64,000 nucleotides of DNA, from the NCBI GenBank assembly GCA_015655415.1, contig JAATFB010000021.1, positions 1 to 64,000 of the forward strand. Direction: 5' to 3'. Made by a program: the position numbers and the translations under genes. This document shows positions 20,194 through 29,243 of this stretch, piece after piece; the stretch's first letter is position 1, and each line of letters opens with the position of its first letter. Below the pieces are notes generated by a model, which was not told where the DNA came from, did no database searches, and was given only the letters and a program-made list of their open reading frames with translations. Source of the stretch: Actinomycetales bacterium (lineage in GTDB: Bacteria > Actinomycetota > Actinomycetes > Actinomycetales > Microbacteriaceae).

Positions 20194-21540
20194 ATGAAAC
20201 GGATCCTCTCGGCCCTGGCGGTCGGTGTTGTCGCCGCCGCCGCGCTGTCGGGCTGCTCAGCGGGCGCAGGAGGCGACAAGGTCATCAAGGTCGCGTACCA
20301 GAAGTTCGGCAACTTCACGCAGATGGACTCCCAGATGAAGTCCGTCGCGAAACAGTACGAGGCGGCGCACAAGGGATACACCGTCAAGCTCATCCCCATC
20401 CAGGCCTCGGAGAACGACTACTACACGAAGCTGTCGCTGATGAACAAGTCCGCGGCGACCGCCCCCGACGTGCTCTACGAGGACACGTTCCTGATCAAGT
20501 CGGATGCGTCGGCCGGCTACCTCGCGCCCTTCGACTCCTACGTTAAGGACTGGGGCGACTGGTCGAAGTTCCCCGACAACGCCAAGCAGGCCGGTCAGGG
20601 CGAGGACGGCAAGCTCTACGGCATCTCGATGGGCACCGACACCCGGGCGCTCTGGTACAACAAGGAACTGCTGACGAAGGCGGGCGTGCCGGTGCCATGG
20701 CATCCGAAGACCTGGGCCGACGTGCTCGACGCCGCGAAGAAGGTCAAGGCGGCCGAGCCCGGTGTGACGCCCATCAACGTCTACTCCGGCAAGGGAGCCG
20801 GCGAGGCGTCCACCATGCAGGGCTTCGAGATGCTGCTGTACGGCACCAAGGACACCCTCTACGACGAGTCCTCCAAGAAATGGGTCGCGGGCTCGAAGGG
20901 CTTCGAGGACTCGCTGGAGTTCATCAAGGAGGTCTACCAGGGCGGCCTCGGCCCCTCGGTGCAGGACGCCCTCGACCCGAACTTCGGCAACACGGTCAGC
21001 GGCCAGCTGCTGCCGCAGAGCAAGCTCGCGATCGACCTCGACGGCTCGTGGCTGCCGCAGAACTGGATCAAGGGCGGCGCCGCTGCGTGGTCCGGCTGGA
21101 ACTCTGCGATGGGGGAGACGCCGATGCCGACACAGAACGGCGCGGCCCCCGACGCCACCAGCATGTCCGGCGGATGGACGCTCGCGGTCGGGTCGAAGTC
21201 GAAGGCCAAGGACGCCGCGTGGGACTTCGTCAAGCTCGCCCTGAACAAGGAGAACTCGCTGGCCTATGACGTTAACGCCACGCAGATCGCGGTGCGCACC
21301 GATGTGGCGAGCGACCCCAAGTACGTCGATGCGAACCCGACCAACAAGTTCTTCTCCGACCTTGTGAAGGTCACGCACTTCCGGCCTGCGACGTCGGTGT
21401 ACCCGAAGGTCTCGAACAACATCCAGGTCGCGATGGAGTCCGTGATGACCGGGCAGCAGTCTCCGAAGGAGGCCGCGAAGACGTACGACGACGCCCTGCC
21501 GAACGCGGTCGGCGGCGCGAACCACGTGACGACCAAGTAG
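20194..21540 (+). CDS. sugar ABC transporter substrate-binding lipoprotein
   Basis: This 448-residue extracellular binding protein starts at ATG 20194 after an AAAGGAG site. It has a lipoprotein signal (MKRILSALAVGVVAAAALSG then the lipobox LSGC) and the type-1 solute-binding fold of family 1 carbohydrate binders, with YYTKLSLMNKSAATAPDVLYE, TRALWYNKELLTKAGV and a C-terminal SMSGGWTLAVGSKSK region. It captures an oligosaccharide or glycoside and delivers it to the two permeases that follow. No ATPase gene is present locally, so a shared MsiK-like ATPase elsewhere is expected. Confidence 0.93.
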   Translation: MKRILSALAVGVVAAAALSGCSAGAGGDKVIKVAYQKFGNFTQMDSQMKSVAKQYEAAHKGYTVKLIPIQASENDYYTKLSLMNKSAATAPDVLYEDTFLIKSDASAGYLAPFDSYVKDWGDWSKFPDNAKQAGQGEDGKLYGISMGTDTRALWYNKELLTKAGVPVPWHPKTWADVLDAAKKVKAAEPGVTPINVYSGKGAGEASTMQGFEMLLYGTKDTLYDESSKKWVAGSKGFEDSLEFIKEVYQGGLGPSVQDALDPNFGNTVSGQLLPQSKLAIDLDGSWLPQNWIKGGAAAWSGWNSAMGETPMPTQNGAAPDATSMSGGWTLAVGSKSKAKDAAWDFVKLALNKENSLAYDVNATQIAVRTDVASDPKYVDANPTNKFFSDLVKVTHFRPATSVYPKVSNNIQVAMESVMTGQQSPKEAAKTYDDALPNAVGGANHVTTK

Positions 21541-21545
21541 GCACG

Positions 21546-22490
21546 ATGTCGTCGACTCACGTCGTCGCCGCCGGTGGGCGGGGAGGGGCGACCGCTCCTC
21601 GCCCGCCGGCACGCCGCAACCGCCTCGGCCGCTCGGTGGGACGGTCCGTTCCGCTGATCCCCTCGATGGTGCTCATCGCGGTCTTCCTGCTCGGTCCGGT
21701 GATCTCCTCGTTCTACGGCTCGTTCACCGACATGTCGCTGACCGGAAGCGCGGCGCAGGGCACGAAGTTCGTCGGTCTCGAAAACTACGTGCAGCTGTTC
21801 CAGAATCCCGACTTCCTGCAGTCGGTGTGGCTGACCGTGCTGTTCCTGGTGGGCAGCGCGATCATCGGCCAGAACGTGCTGGGCCTGGGGCTGGCCATGC
21901 TGATGCGCAACGGCAACACGGTCGTGCGCGGCATCGTGGGCACGCTGGTGGTCACGGCGTGGATACTGCCGGAGATCGTGGCGGCGTTCGCCGCCTACGC
22001 CTTCTTCCACGACGACGGGACGTTCAACGAACTGCTCGCCCTGGTCGGCATCCACGGCCCCAACTGGCTGTACGCCCTGCCGATGGTGGCCGTGATCCTG
22101 GCCAACGTGTGGCGCGGCACCGCGTTCTCGATGCTCGTGTACTCCGCCGCCCTCTTCGATGTGCCGGAGGACGTGACCGAGTCGGCCGAGATCGACGGAG
22201 CTGGCGGGGCGAAACGGCTCGTCTACATCACGCTGCCGATGATCCGCCGCAGCATCTCCACGAATCTCATGCTCACGACGCTGCAGACGCTGAGCGTCTT
22301 CACCCTGATCTACGTGATGACCGCGGGCGGACCGGGCACGAAGAGCTCGACGCTGCCGATCCTGGCGTACCAGGAGGCGTTCAAGTTCTCCCAGCTGGGC
22401 CTCGGCACGGCGATCGCGACCATCCTGCTGGTGATCGGCGCGGTGTTCTCGGTCGTCTACATCCGCGCCCTCCGGCCGGAGGTGGACTGA
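21546..22490 (+). CDS. sugar ABC transporter permease (MalF type)
   Basis: This 314-residue inner-membrane protein has six predicted transmembrane segments after a basic, Gly/Arg-rich cytosolic N-terminus of about 35 residues. The EAA loop that docks with the ATPase is ESAEIDGAGGAKRLVYITLP near residue 215. It starts 5 bp after the binding-protein stop and ends 1 bp before the next permease, so the operon is compact. It forms the heterodimeric channel with the following gene for sugar import. Confidence 0.93.
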   Translation: MSSTHVVAAGGRGGATAPRPPARRNRLGRSVGRSVPLIPSMVLIAVFLLGPVISSFYGSFTDMSLTGSAAQGTKFVGLENYVQLFQNPDFLQSVWLTVLFLVGSAIIGQNVLGLGLAMLMRNGNTVVRGIVGTLVVTAWILPEIVAAFAAYAFFHDDGTFNELLALVGIHGPNWLYALPMVAVILANVWRGTAFSMLVYSAALFDVPEDVTESAEIDGAGGAKRLVYITLPMIRRSISTNLMLTTLQTLSVFTLIYVMTAGGPGTKSSTLPILAYQEAFKFSQLGLGTAIATILLVIGAVFSVVYIRALRPEVD

Positions 22491-22491
22491 G

Positions 22492-23343
22492 ATGGCACGC
22501 ACGTCGCTGACGCTGTCCTCGCCGTCCGGCCGGGCGCTGCGCGGTGTCTCGAACACGGTCCTGGTGCTCATCGGCATCTGCTTCGCGCTGCCGCTGGCCT
22601 GGCTGCTGCTGGCATCCTTCGATCCCGCGGCCACGCTGACGCTGAAGTGGCCGAGCGCCCTCACGCTCGACAACTTCGCGTCGGTGCTCACGCCCGAGTT
22701 GGCATGGCTTCCGCTGTGGAACAGCGTGCAGCTGTCGGGCGGCTGCGCGATCATCACCGTCGTGGTCGCCGTGCTCGCGGCGTATCCGCTCTCGCGGTAC
22801 CGGCTGCGCATCAACAGGCCGTACCTCTACGGCATCCTCTTCGGAACCTGTCTGCCGATCACGGCGATGATGGTGCCGGTCTACAGCCTGTTCGTCTCGC
22901 TGAACCTCATCGACTCGATCACGGGCACCATCCTGTTCATGGCGGCCGCGAGCCTGCCGATGGCGATCTGGATGATGAAGAACTTCATGGACTCGGTGCC
23001 GGTCGTGCTCGAGGAGGCGGCCTGGGTCGACGGCGCCTCCATGATGGCCACGCTCACCCGGGTCGTGATCCCGCTCATGCGGCCGGGCATCGCCGTGGTG
23101 TTCATCTTCGTGTTCGTGCAGGCGTGGGGCAACTTCTTCGTTCCGTTCGTGCTGCTGCTCAGCCCGGAGAAGCAGCCCGCCGCGGTGAGCATCTTCGCCT
23201 TCTTCGGCCAGTACGGCGCCGTCGCCTACGGCAAGCTGGCGGCGTTCTCGCTGGTCTACTCGATCCCGGTGCTCGCCCTGTACGTCTTCACCTCGCGCGT
23301 GCTGGGCGGCGGCTCCGCGCTCGCGGGAGCCGTGAAAGGCTGA
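22492..23343 (+). CDS. sugar ABC transporter permease (MalG type)
   Basis: This 283-residue inner-membrane protein has six transmembrane segments and the EAA loop EEAAWVDGASMMATLTRVVI near residue 180. Its N-terminal region carries the LPLAWLLLASFDPAATL stretch common to MalG-type permeases. It completes the importer with the preceding two genes. The alpha-mannosidase gene follows after 68 bp, suggesting that the imported substrate contains mannose. Confidence 0.93.
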   Translation: MARTSLTLSSPSGRALRGVSNTVLVLIGICFALPLAWLLLASFDPAATLTLKWPSALTLDNFASVLTPELAWLPLWNSVQLSGGCAIITVVVAVLAAYPLSRYRLRINRPYLYGILFGTCLPITAMMVPVYSLFVSLNLIDSITGTILFMAAASLPMAIWMMKNFMDSVPVVLEEAAWVDGASMMATLTRVVIPLMRPGIAVVFIFVFVQAWGNFFVPFVLLLSPEKQPAAVSIFAFFGQYGAVAYGKLAAFSLVYSIPVLALYVFTSRVLGGGSALAGAVKG

Positions 23344-23411
23344 GCACCCATCACCGGGGCCGAACAGCCCTCATCCCTCCGACCACCCGCGAAGCACGCA
23401 AGGAGCCCTCT

Positions 23412-26400
23412 GTGCACGACGACTCGCGCCTCGTCCTCGACCGCGTCAACCGATTCCTCACCGAGCGCATCGCGCCAGCCGTCCACCCGCAGCGCGCCCC
23501 GCTGTCGGTGGCGGCGTGGGACGTGCCCGGCGAGCCGGTGCCGTTCGCGGACGCCGTCACCCGGCCATTCACGCCGATCGCGCCAGGCACGCCGTGGGGC
23601 AGGCCGTGGGGCACGACGTGGTTCCATGTCACCGGGCGGGTCCCTGACTCCTGGCGCGGGACATCCGAGCGGCCGTCGCGCGAGGGCACCGCGGTCGAGC
23701 TGCTGGTGGACCTCGGATACCTGCCCACGCAGCCCGGATTCCAGGCCGAGGGGCTGGTCTACACGCCGCAGGGCGCGGTGGTGAAGGCGGTGGAGCCGTT
23801 CAACTCCTACGTGCCCGTGTCCTCGTTCGAGTCGTCCGGGGCGATCGACGTGTACGTCGAGGCGGCGTCGAATCCCGACATCGGCGGTCTCTGGGACTGG
23901 CAGCCGACGCCGCTGGGCGACCCGCTCACCGCAGGCACGGAGCCGATCTACGTGCTGCGCGGCATCGGCCTCGGGCTGCGTGACCTCACGGTGTGGGAGC
24001 TCGAACGCGACGTGCAGGTCCTGCTCGGGCTGCTCGCCGAGCTGCCGCCCGCGTCCGGCCGCGCCGCGCAGATCCTCCGAGCGCTCGAGCGCATGTGCGA
24101 CCGCATGGACCCGCACGACGTGGCGGCGACCGCGGGGGTGGGAAGGGACGCGCTCGCCGAGGTGCTCGCCGTCCAGGCATCGGCGAGCGCGCACCGCATC
24201 ACCGCCGTCGGGCACGCACACATCGACTCCGCCTGGCTGTGGCCGACGCGGGAGACGATCCGCAAGTGCGCGCGCACCTTCTCCAACGTCCTGGCGCTGA
24301 TGGACGAGCACCCGGACCTCGTGTTCGCCTGCTCCTCCGCGCAGCAGTACGCGTGGATGAAGCAGTTCTACCCGCAGCTGTTCGAGCGCATCCGGGCACG
24401 AGCGGCCGAGGGGCGGTTCGTTCCGGTCGGCGGCATGTGGGTGGAGTCCGACACCAACATGGTCGGCGGCGAGGCGATGGTGCGCCAGTTCGTGGCCGGA
24501 CAGGGCTTCTTCCGGCGCGAGTTCGGCATCAGCGCCACCACCGGATGGCTGCCCGACTCGTTCGGCTACACCGGGGCGCTGCCCCAGCTGCTCGCCGGTG
24601 CGGGGCTGACCCAGTTCCTCACTCAGAAGATCTCCTGGAACGACACCGACAGGTTCCCCCATCACACGTTCTGGTGGGAGGGGATCGACGGCACCCGGGT
24701 CTTCACGCACTTCCCGCCGGTGGACTCCTACAACTCGGACCTCTCGGCCCGCGACCTCGCGCGGGCCGAGAGGCAGTACGCCGAGAAGGGCGAGGCGAAC
24801 TCGTCCCTCGTCCCGTTCGGCTACGGCGACGGCGGCGGCGGCCCCACCCGCGAGATGCTCGCCGCCGCGCGCCGCGCCCGCTCGCTCGAGGGCTCGCCCC
24901 GCGTGGAGCTGGCCACGCCCGAGACGTTCTTCGACCAGGCCAGGGCGGAGTACGCTCATCCGCCGGTGTGGTCCGGCGAGCTCTACCTCGAGGCGCATCG
25001 CGGCACCTACACGTCACAGGCGCGCACGAAGCAGGGCAACCGACGCAGCGAGCACCTGCTGCGCGAGGCCGAGCTGTGGGCGGCGACCGCCGCGGTGCGC
25101 ACCGGCGCCGACTATCCTTACGACGAGCTGGAGGACGCCTGGCGCGTCGTGCTGCTGCAGCAGTTCCACGACATCCTGCCCGGGTCGGCGATCGCCTGGG
25201 TGCACCGCGAGGCCGAGAGGAACTACGCGCAGGTCGCCACGCGCGTGGCGGGGCTGATCGAGGACGCCCTGACCGCCCTGGACGGATCGACGCGAGCCAC
25301 CTCGGCGTCGTCGGCGGAGCGCGAGTCCGACGCGAGCGCCGACAGCGCCGGCGTCATGGTGAACGCGGCCCCCGTGCCGGTGCGCGGTGTGCCGGCGCTC
25401 GGCGCCGGTGTGCCGGATGCCGGTGCTCCGGCCGCAGCGCCGGCATCCGTGCGCCGTGACGGCGACACCGTGCTGCTGGAGAACGCATGGGCGCGGTTCA
25501 CGGTGGACGCTCGCGGCCGAGTGGTCTCCGCCGTGGCGAAGGCGACCGGCCGGGAGGCGATCGCCCCCGGGGAGGCGGCCGGGCTGCAGCTGTTCCGCGA
25601 CACGCCGAACCGGTGGGACGCGTGGGACATCGACGACCACTACCGCCGGCACGAGCACGACCTCGACGAGGCGGTGTCGCTGGAGGTGGACGAGCAGCGC
25701 GGCGCGGTCCGCGTGGCCCGGAGGGTGGGGGAGTCGACGATCGAGCAGGAGTTCACGATCGCACCCGACGCGCCGACGCTGGAGGTCACGACGCGGGTCG
25801 ACTGGCACGAGCGGCAGAAGCTGCTCAAGTTCGCGTTCCCGCTCGACGTGCACGCCGAGCGTGCGGCGAGCGAGGTGCAGTTCGGGCACGTGTTCCGGGC
25901 GACGCACGACAACACGTCGTGGGACCACGCCCGGTTCGAGACCGCCGCCCACCGCTGGGTGCACGTGGGCGAGCCTGGCTTCGGCGTCGCGATCGCGAAC
26001 GACTCGACCTACGGGCACGATGTCACACGCCGTGCCCGCCGCGGCGGGGGAACGACGACGCTGGTGCGTCAGTCGCTCCTGCGTGCGCCGCTGTTCCCCG
26101 ACCCCGCGGCGGATCAGGGCGAGCACGTCCTGCGCTCCTCACTCACCGTGGGGGCCGAGATCGCGGACGCCGTCGCCGCCGGGTACGCCCTCAACCTGCC
26201 GTTGCGTGCCGGCTCGGCTCCCATTCAGCCGCTGGTCGCGGTGGATGGCGAGGGCGTTCTGGTGGAGTCGGTGAAGCTCGCCGAGGACCGTTCGGGCGAC
26301 GTGATCGTGCGGCTGTACGAGGCTCTCGGCCGCCGCACGTCGGCCATAGTGCGGTTCGGCTTCGCCGTCGAGCAGGTGGTGCAGACCGACCTGCTGGAGA

Positions 26401-26495
26401 ACGAGCTCGCCGAGCCGGACGGGTTTCACGTGCACGCCGGCACCGTGTCGGTCCGGCCGTTCCAGGTGGTGACGCTGCGAGTGCGACGGGCCTGA
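23412..26495 (+). CDS. alpha-mannosidase, glycoside hydrolase family 38
   Basis: This 1027-residue protein has the GH38 layout: an N-terminal beta region, a catalytic domain beginning near residue 264 with VGHAHIDSAWLW, a helical middle with LLQQFHDILPGSAI, and C-terminal beta domains. The zinc ligands His270 and Asp272 and the nucleophile Asp347 in WVESDTNM are visible. It releases terminal alpha-mannose. No signal peptide is seen, so it acts in the cytoplasm on imported glycans. GTG 23412 follows an AAGGAG site. It lies directly downstream of the importer permeases. Confidence 0.93.
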   Translation: MHDDSRLVLDRVNRFLTERIAPAVHPQRAPLSVAAWDVPGEPVPFADAVTRPFTPIAPGTPWGRPWGTTWFHVTGRVPDSWRGTSERPSREGTAVELLVDLGYLPTQPGFQAEGLVYTPQGAVVKAVEPFNSYVPVSSFESSGAIDVYVEAASNPDIGGLWDWQPTPLGDPLTAGTEPIYVLRGIGLGLRDLTVWELERDVQVLLGLLAELPPASGRAAQILRALERMCDRMDPHDVAATAGVGRDALAEVLAVQASASAHRITAVGHAHIDSAWLWPTRETIRKCARTFSNVLALMDEHPDLVFACSSAQQYAWMKQFYPQLFERIRARAAEGRFVPVGGMWVESDTNMVGGEAMVRQFVAGQGFFRREFGISATTGWLPDSFGYTGALPQLLAGAGLTQFLTQKISWNDTDRFPHHTFWWEGIDGTRVFTHFPPVDSYNSDLSARDLARAERQYAEKGEANSSLVPFGYGDGGGGPTREMLAAARRARSLEGSPRVELATPETFFDQARAEYAHPPVWSGELYLEAHRGTYTSQARTKQGNRRSEHLLREAELWAATAAVRTGADYPYDELEDAWRVVLLQQFHDILPGSAIAWVHREAERNYAQVATRVAGLIEDALTALDGSTRATSASSAERESDASADSAGVMVNAAPVPVRGVPALGAGVPDAGAPAAAPASVRRDGDTVLLENAWARFTVDARGRVVSAVAKATGREAIAPGEAAGLQLFRDTPNRWDAWDIDDHYRRHEHDLDEAVSLEVDEQRGAVRVARRVGESTIEQEFTIAPDAPTLEVTTRVDWHERQKLLKFAFPLDVHAERAASEVQFGHVFRATHDNTSWDHARFETAAHRWVHVGEPGFGVAIANDSTYGHDVTRRARRGGGTTTLVRQSLLRAPLFPDPAADQGEHVLRSSLTVGAEIADAVAAGYALNLPLRAGSAPIQPLVAVDGEGVLVESVKLAEDRSGDVIVRLYEALGRRTSAIVRFGFAVEQVVQTDLLENELAEPDGFHVHAGTVSVRPFQVVTLRVRRA

Positions 26496-26581
26496 GCCCA
26501 AGCGGCGTCCGCCGTCCCGGTCCCGGGCCGTGGTGCGCCCATGGCGCCCGCCCGGCCCCGCGCCGGCAGGCACGGTTCGCG

Positions 26582-26587
26582 TAGCGT
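26582..26587 (+). promoter_or_regulatory. -10 box, leaderless promoter of the FUSC gene
   Basis: TAGCGT is followed by 7 nt and ATG 26595, supporting that start over an upstream in-frame ATG at 26541. Confidence 0.5.
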
Positions 26588-26594
26588 GATCATC

Positions 26595-28553
26595 ATGCCG
26601 ACACCGCCCGCGACGCCGAGCAGCTCCTGGGTGCGCGAGCTGGTGCGCGCCCGGCGGGCGCCGGCGCCGTGGGATCTCGCGGTGCTCACCGCCGTCGCCG
26701 TCGCCGTGCCGGTCGGGGTGGCGCTGGTGTTCCTGCCCGGCGATCCCGCCGCGCTGGGTCTCGGGGTGCTGGCGTCGATGGGCGCCATGATCTCCTCGAT
26801 CTCCGATCGGGGAGGCCCCGCCGTCGACCGGGTGCGCCGCATCTGCGTCACGGCGGCCGCGGCCGCCGTCGGGCTCTCGGTGGGGTGTCTGGCGCTCGGT
26901 CATGACATCACGACGGTGATCGTGGTGGTGGCCGCATCCCTCGTCTCCGGCATCGCCGGGGTGGTGAGCGCCAACGCCTCGCAGGCCGCGCTGCAGTTCC
27001 TCGTCTACGCCGTGGTCGGCAGCGGCATCGACTTCGGCCTGCGACCGCTGTGGCTGGTCCCGCTCGTGTTCCTCGCCGGGGTGGCGTGGCGGCTCGCGCT
27101 GACCGGTGTCGCCATCGCGATCGGCGGACGGGAGCGCGGGGGCGAGCGGATGGCGGTCGCGGCGGTGTACGCCGCGGTCGCGGCGCAGCTGGATGCCGTG
27201 GGGACGCCCGCCGTCGACGACGCCCGACGCGAGGTGACGACGGCCCTCAACCAGGCGTACGACCTCATGGTGGCGGCGCGTACCTCGCTGGCGGGCCGGG
27301 ACCCGCGCTGGCGTGCGCTGGTCACCCTGCTCAATGCCGCAACGCCCGTCGTGGAGGCGGTGGCCGCCGTCGCGAGCGAGGGGCGGCGTGTGCCGCCCGT
27401 CCTGCCCAACGCGCTGCGGTCCATCGCCCGCTCAATAGATGATCCCCGGGCCCCCGCCCCTGCGATGCCGCCGCCGGATCGCTCCACTCCCGGCCTGGCG
27501 GCGCTGACCTCCTCGCTGCGACTGGTGGGATCGCTCCTGGCGGGCGACGACCCGGTGACGGCGACGGTGCCGATCCAGCGGCCGGACGCCCTCGGTCTGC
27601 CTCGCGTGACGTTCCGCGACCGCCTGCGCACCGCCTACGACCACCTCACCAGCGGGGGCGAGACGTGGTTCGCCGTGCTCCGGCTCGTGGTGTGCATCGC
27701 CGTCGCACAGGCGGTGAGCGCCCTGCTTCCTCTGGAGCGGCCCTACTGGATCACGCTCACCGTCGCCGTGGTGATGAAGCCCGACTTCGGCTCGGTGTTC
27801 GCCCGGGCGGTGCAGCGCGGGCTGGGCACCGTGGTCGGCGTGCTGATCGGGGCGGCCGTCGTCGCCGTGCTGCCGATCGGCTGGCCGCAGATCGTCGCTC
27901 TGGCCCTGTTCGCCGGGGCGATGCCCATCGCCATCCGCCGCAACTACGGCCTGTTCTCCACGTTCATCACCCCGGTCATCGTGATCCTGCTCGAGCTGGC
28001 GCACGGAGGAGACGCCGGAGTGGTGGTCGGCAGGGTGACCGACACCCTCATCGGATGCGCGATCGTGCTGCTGGTCGGCTACCTGCCGTGGCCCGCCACC
28101 TGGCACTCCGCCAGGCAGCTGGGCGGTCGTGTCGCGGACGCCACCGACGACGTCGCCGGATACCTGGCGGTTGCGCTCGATGCCGCCACCGAGCCACGGG
28201 ACCGTTCGGCGGCGCGACGCACCGTCTTCCGGCGCCTCTCCGACCTCCGCACGCTGGTGCAGCAGACGCTCGCCGAACCGCCGCCGATCAGCACCGCCGC
28301 CGCGTCGTGGTGGCCGCAGATCGTCGCGCTGGAACGCGTGACGGACGCCGTCACCTCCACGGCGATCCGCGCGGCCCAGTCCGGTGTCTGGCCGGCGAAG
28401 GAGGACGTGGCCCGCCTCCGGATGGCGCTCGCGGGTCTGGCCGACGCCATCCGCTCCGGTCGCGGCCCGGACGGGGTGGAGCTTCCCGACGACGGGCTGC
28501 TGGGCACGGTCGCCGACGAGATCGTCGCGGCGCGTGCCGTGCTCGCGACGTGA
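26595..28553 (+). CDS. FUSC-family membrane protein
   Basis: This 652-residue protein has two clusters of transmembrane segments. One covers residues about 28-200 and the other about 375-520, with VCIAVAQAVSALLPLERPYW and VMKPDFGSVFARAVQRGLGT matching the FUSC (fusaric acid resistance/YccS-like) repeat. A helical cytosolic stretch lies between them and another follows to the C-terminus. Relatives are proposed aromatic-acid exporters, though the transported compound is unknown here. Its own promoter indicates independence from the glycan operon upstream. Confidence 0.85.
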   Translation: MPTPPATPSSSWVRELVRARRAPAPWDLAVLTAVAVAVPVGVALVFLPGDPAALGLGVLASMGAMISSISDRGGPAVDRVRRICVTAAAAAVGLSVGCLALGHDITTVIVVVAASLVSGIAGVVSANASQAALQFLVYAVVGSGIDFGLRPLWLVPLVFLAGVAWRLALTGVAIAIGGRERGGERMAVAAVYAAVAAQLDAVGTPAVDDARREVTTALNQAYDLMVAARTSLAGRDPRWRALVTLLNAATPVVEAVAAVASEGRRVPPVLPNALRSIARSIDDPRAPAPAMPPPDRSTPGLAALTSSLRLVGSLLAGDDPVTATVPIQRPDALGLPRVTFRDRLRTAYDHLTSGGETWFAVLRLVVCIAVAQAVSALLPLERPYWITLTVAVVMKPDFGSVFARAVQRGLGTVVGVLIGAAVVAVLPIGWPQIVALALFAGAMPIAIRRNYGLFSTFITPVIVILLELAHGGDAGVVVGRVTDTLIGCAIVLLVGYLPWPATWHSARQLGGRVADATDDVAGYLAVALDAATEPRDRSAARRTVFRRLSDLRTLVQQTLAEPPPISTAAASWWPQIVALERVTDAVTSTAIRAAQSGVWPAKEDVARLRMALAGLADAIRSGRGPDGVELPDDGLLGTVADEIVAARAVLAT

Positions 28554-28571
28554 TCGGCGGTCGCAGCACGC

Positions 28572-28577
28572 TACTGT
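28572..28577 (+). promoter_or_regulatory. -10 box before the aldolase gene
   Basis: TACTGT predicts a start near 28584, about 22 nt before ATG 28606, leaving room for the GGGGGGA ribosome site. Confidence 0.4.
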
Positions 28578-28605
28578 GCGATGAGGGCTTCTGGACGGGG
28601 GGACC

Positions 28606-29238
28606 ATGCCGGCGATCGACGTCATCGGTGACGACCGCGTGATGGCGCTCATCCGTGCCAGCGTCATCCCGGACGCTGCGGCGCTGGCCGAGACGCTCGT
28701 CGCCGGGGGCATCCACGCCATCGAGTTCACGTTCACGACGCCGGACGTGCAGACCCACATCGCGCGTGCGATCGCCGCCGACACCGGCGCCGTGATCGGT
28801 GCCGGGAGCGTGCTCACCCCGGCGCAGGCGCTCCTGGCGCTGGAGGCGGGTGCCGCGTTCATCGTGACTCCCGGGCTCAGCCCGGCGGTCGCGGAGATCG
28901 CCGCACGGGCGGGAGTGCCGATGATGATGGGAGCGTTCACACCGAGCGAGATCATGCAGGCGCTCGCGGCCGGCGTATGGGCAGTGAAGGTGTTTCCCGC
29001 TCAGACCGCCGGGCCCGAGCACTTCCGGCACCTGCTCGGACCGATGCCGATGGCGCGGCTCATCGCATCCGGCGGCGTCCTGGCCCAGAACGCGAGGACC
29101 TTCCTTCAGGCCGGTGCGTACGCGGTGACGGCCGGATCCTCCGTTGTGCCCGCCGAGGCGCTCGCCGCCTCGGAGTGGGCGGACATCCGCCGCCGTGCCC
29201 TCGAGTTCGTGAATGCTGTGCGCGACCTGAGAAGCTAG
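28606..29238 (+). CDS. eda: KDPG/KHG-type class I aldolase
   Basis: This 210-residue single-domain TIM-barrel protein shows the Eda pattern: VMALIRASVIPDAAALAETL at the start, the catalytic Glu40 in IEFTFTTP, IGAGSVLTP near 65, FIVTPGLSP near 85 and the Schiff-base Lys128 in VKVFPAQ. It cleaves 2-keto-3-deoxy-6-phosphogluconate or a related keto-deoxy sugar phosphate into pyruvate and an aldehyde. No matching dehydratase or kinase gene is adjacent, so the exact substrate is uncertain. The GH20 gene starts 5 bp after its stop, so the two are co-expressed. Confidence 0.87.
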   Translation: MPAIDVIGDDRVMALIRASVIPDAAALAETLVAGGIHAIEFTFTTPDVQTHIARAIAADTGAVIGAGSVLTPAQALLALEAGAAFIVTPGLSPAVAEIAARAGVPMMMGAFTPSEIMQALAAGVWAVKVFPAQTAGPEHFRHLLGPMPMARLIASGGVLAQNARTFLQAGAYAVTAGSSVVPAEALAASEWADIRRRALEFVNAVRDLRS

Positions 29239-29243
29239 GAGGC

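Noticed and set aside
22647-23411. N-terminal extension of the alpha-mannosidase frame across the permease gene
   Set aside because: The frame is open by chance; the ribosome site and family-like N-terminus place the start at GTG 23412.
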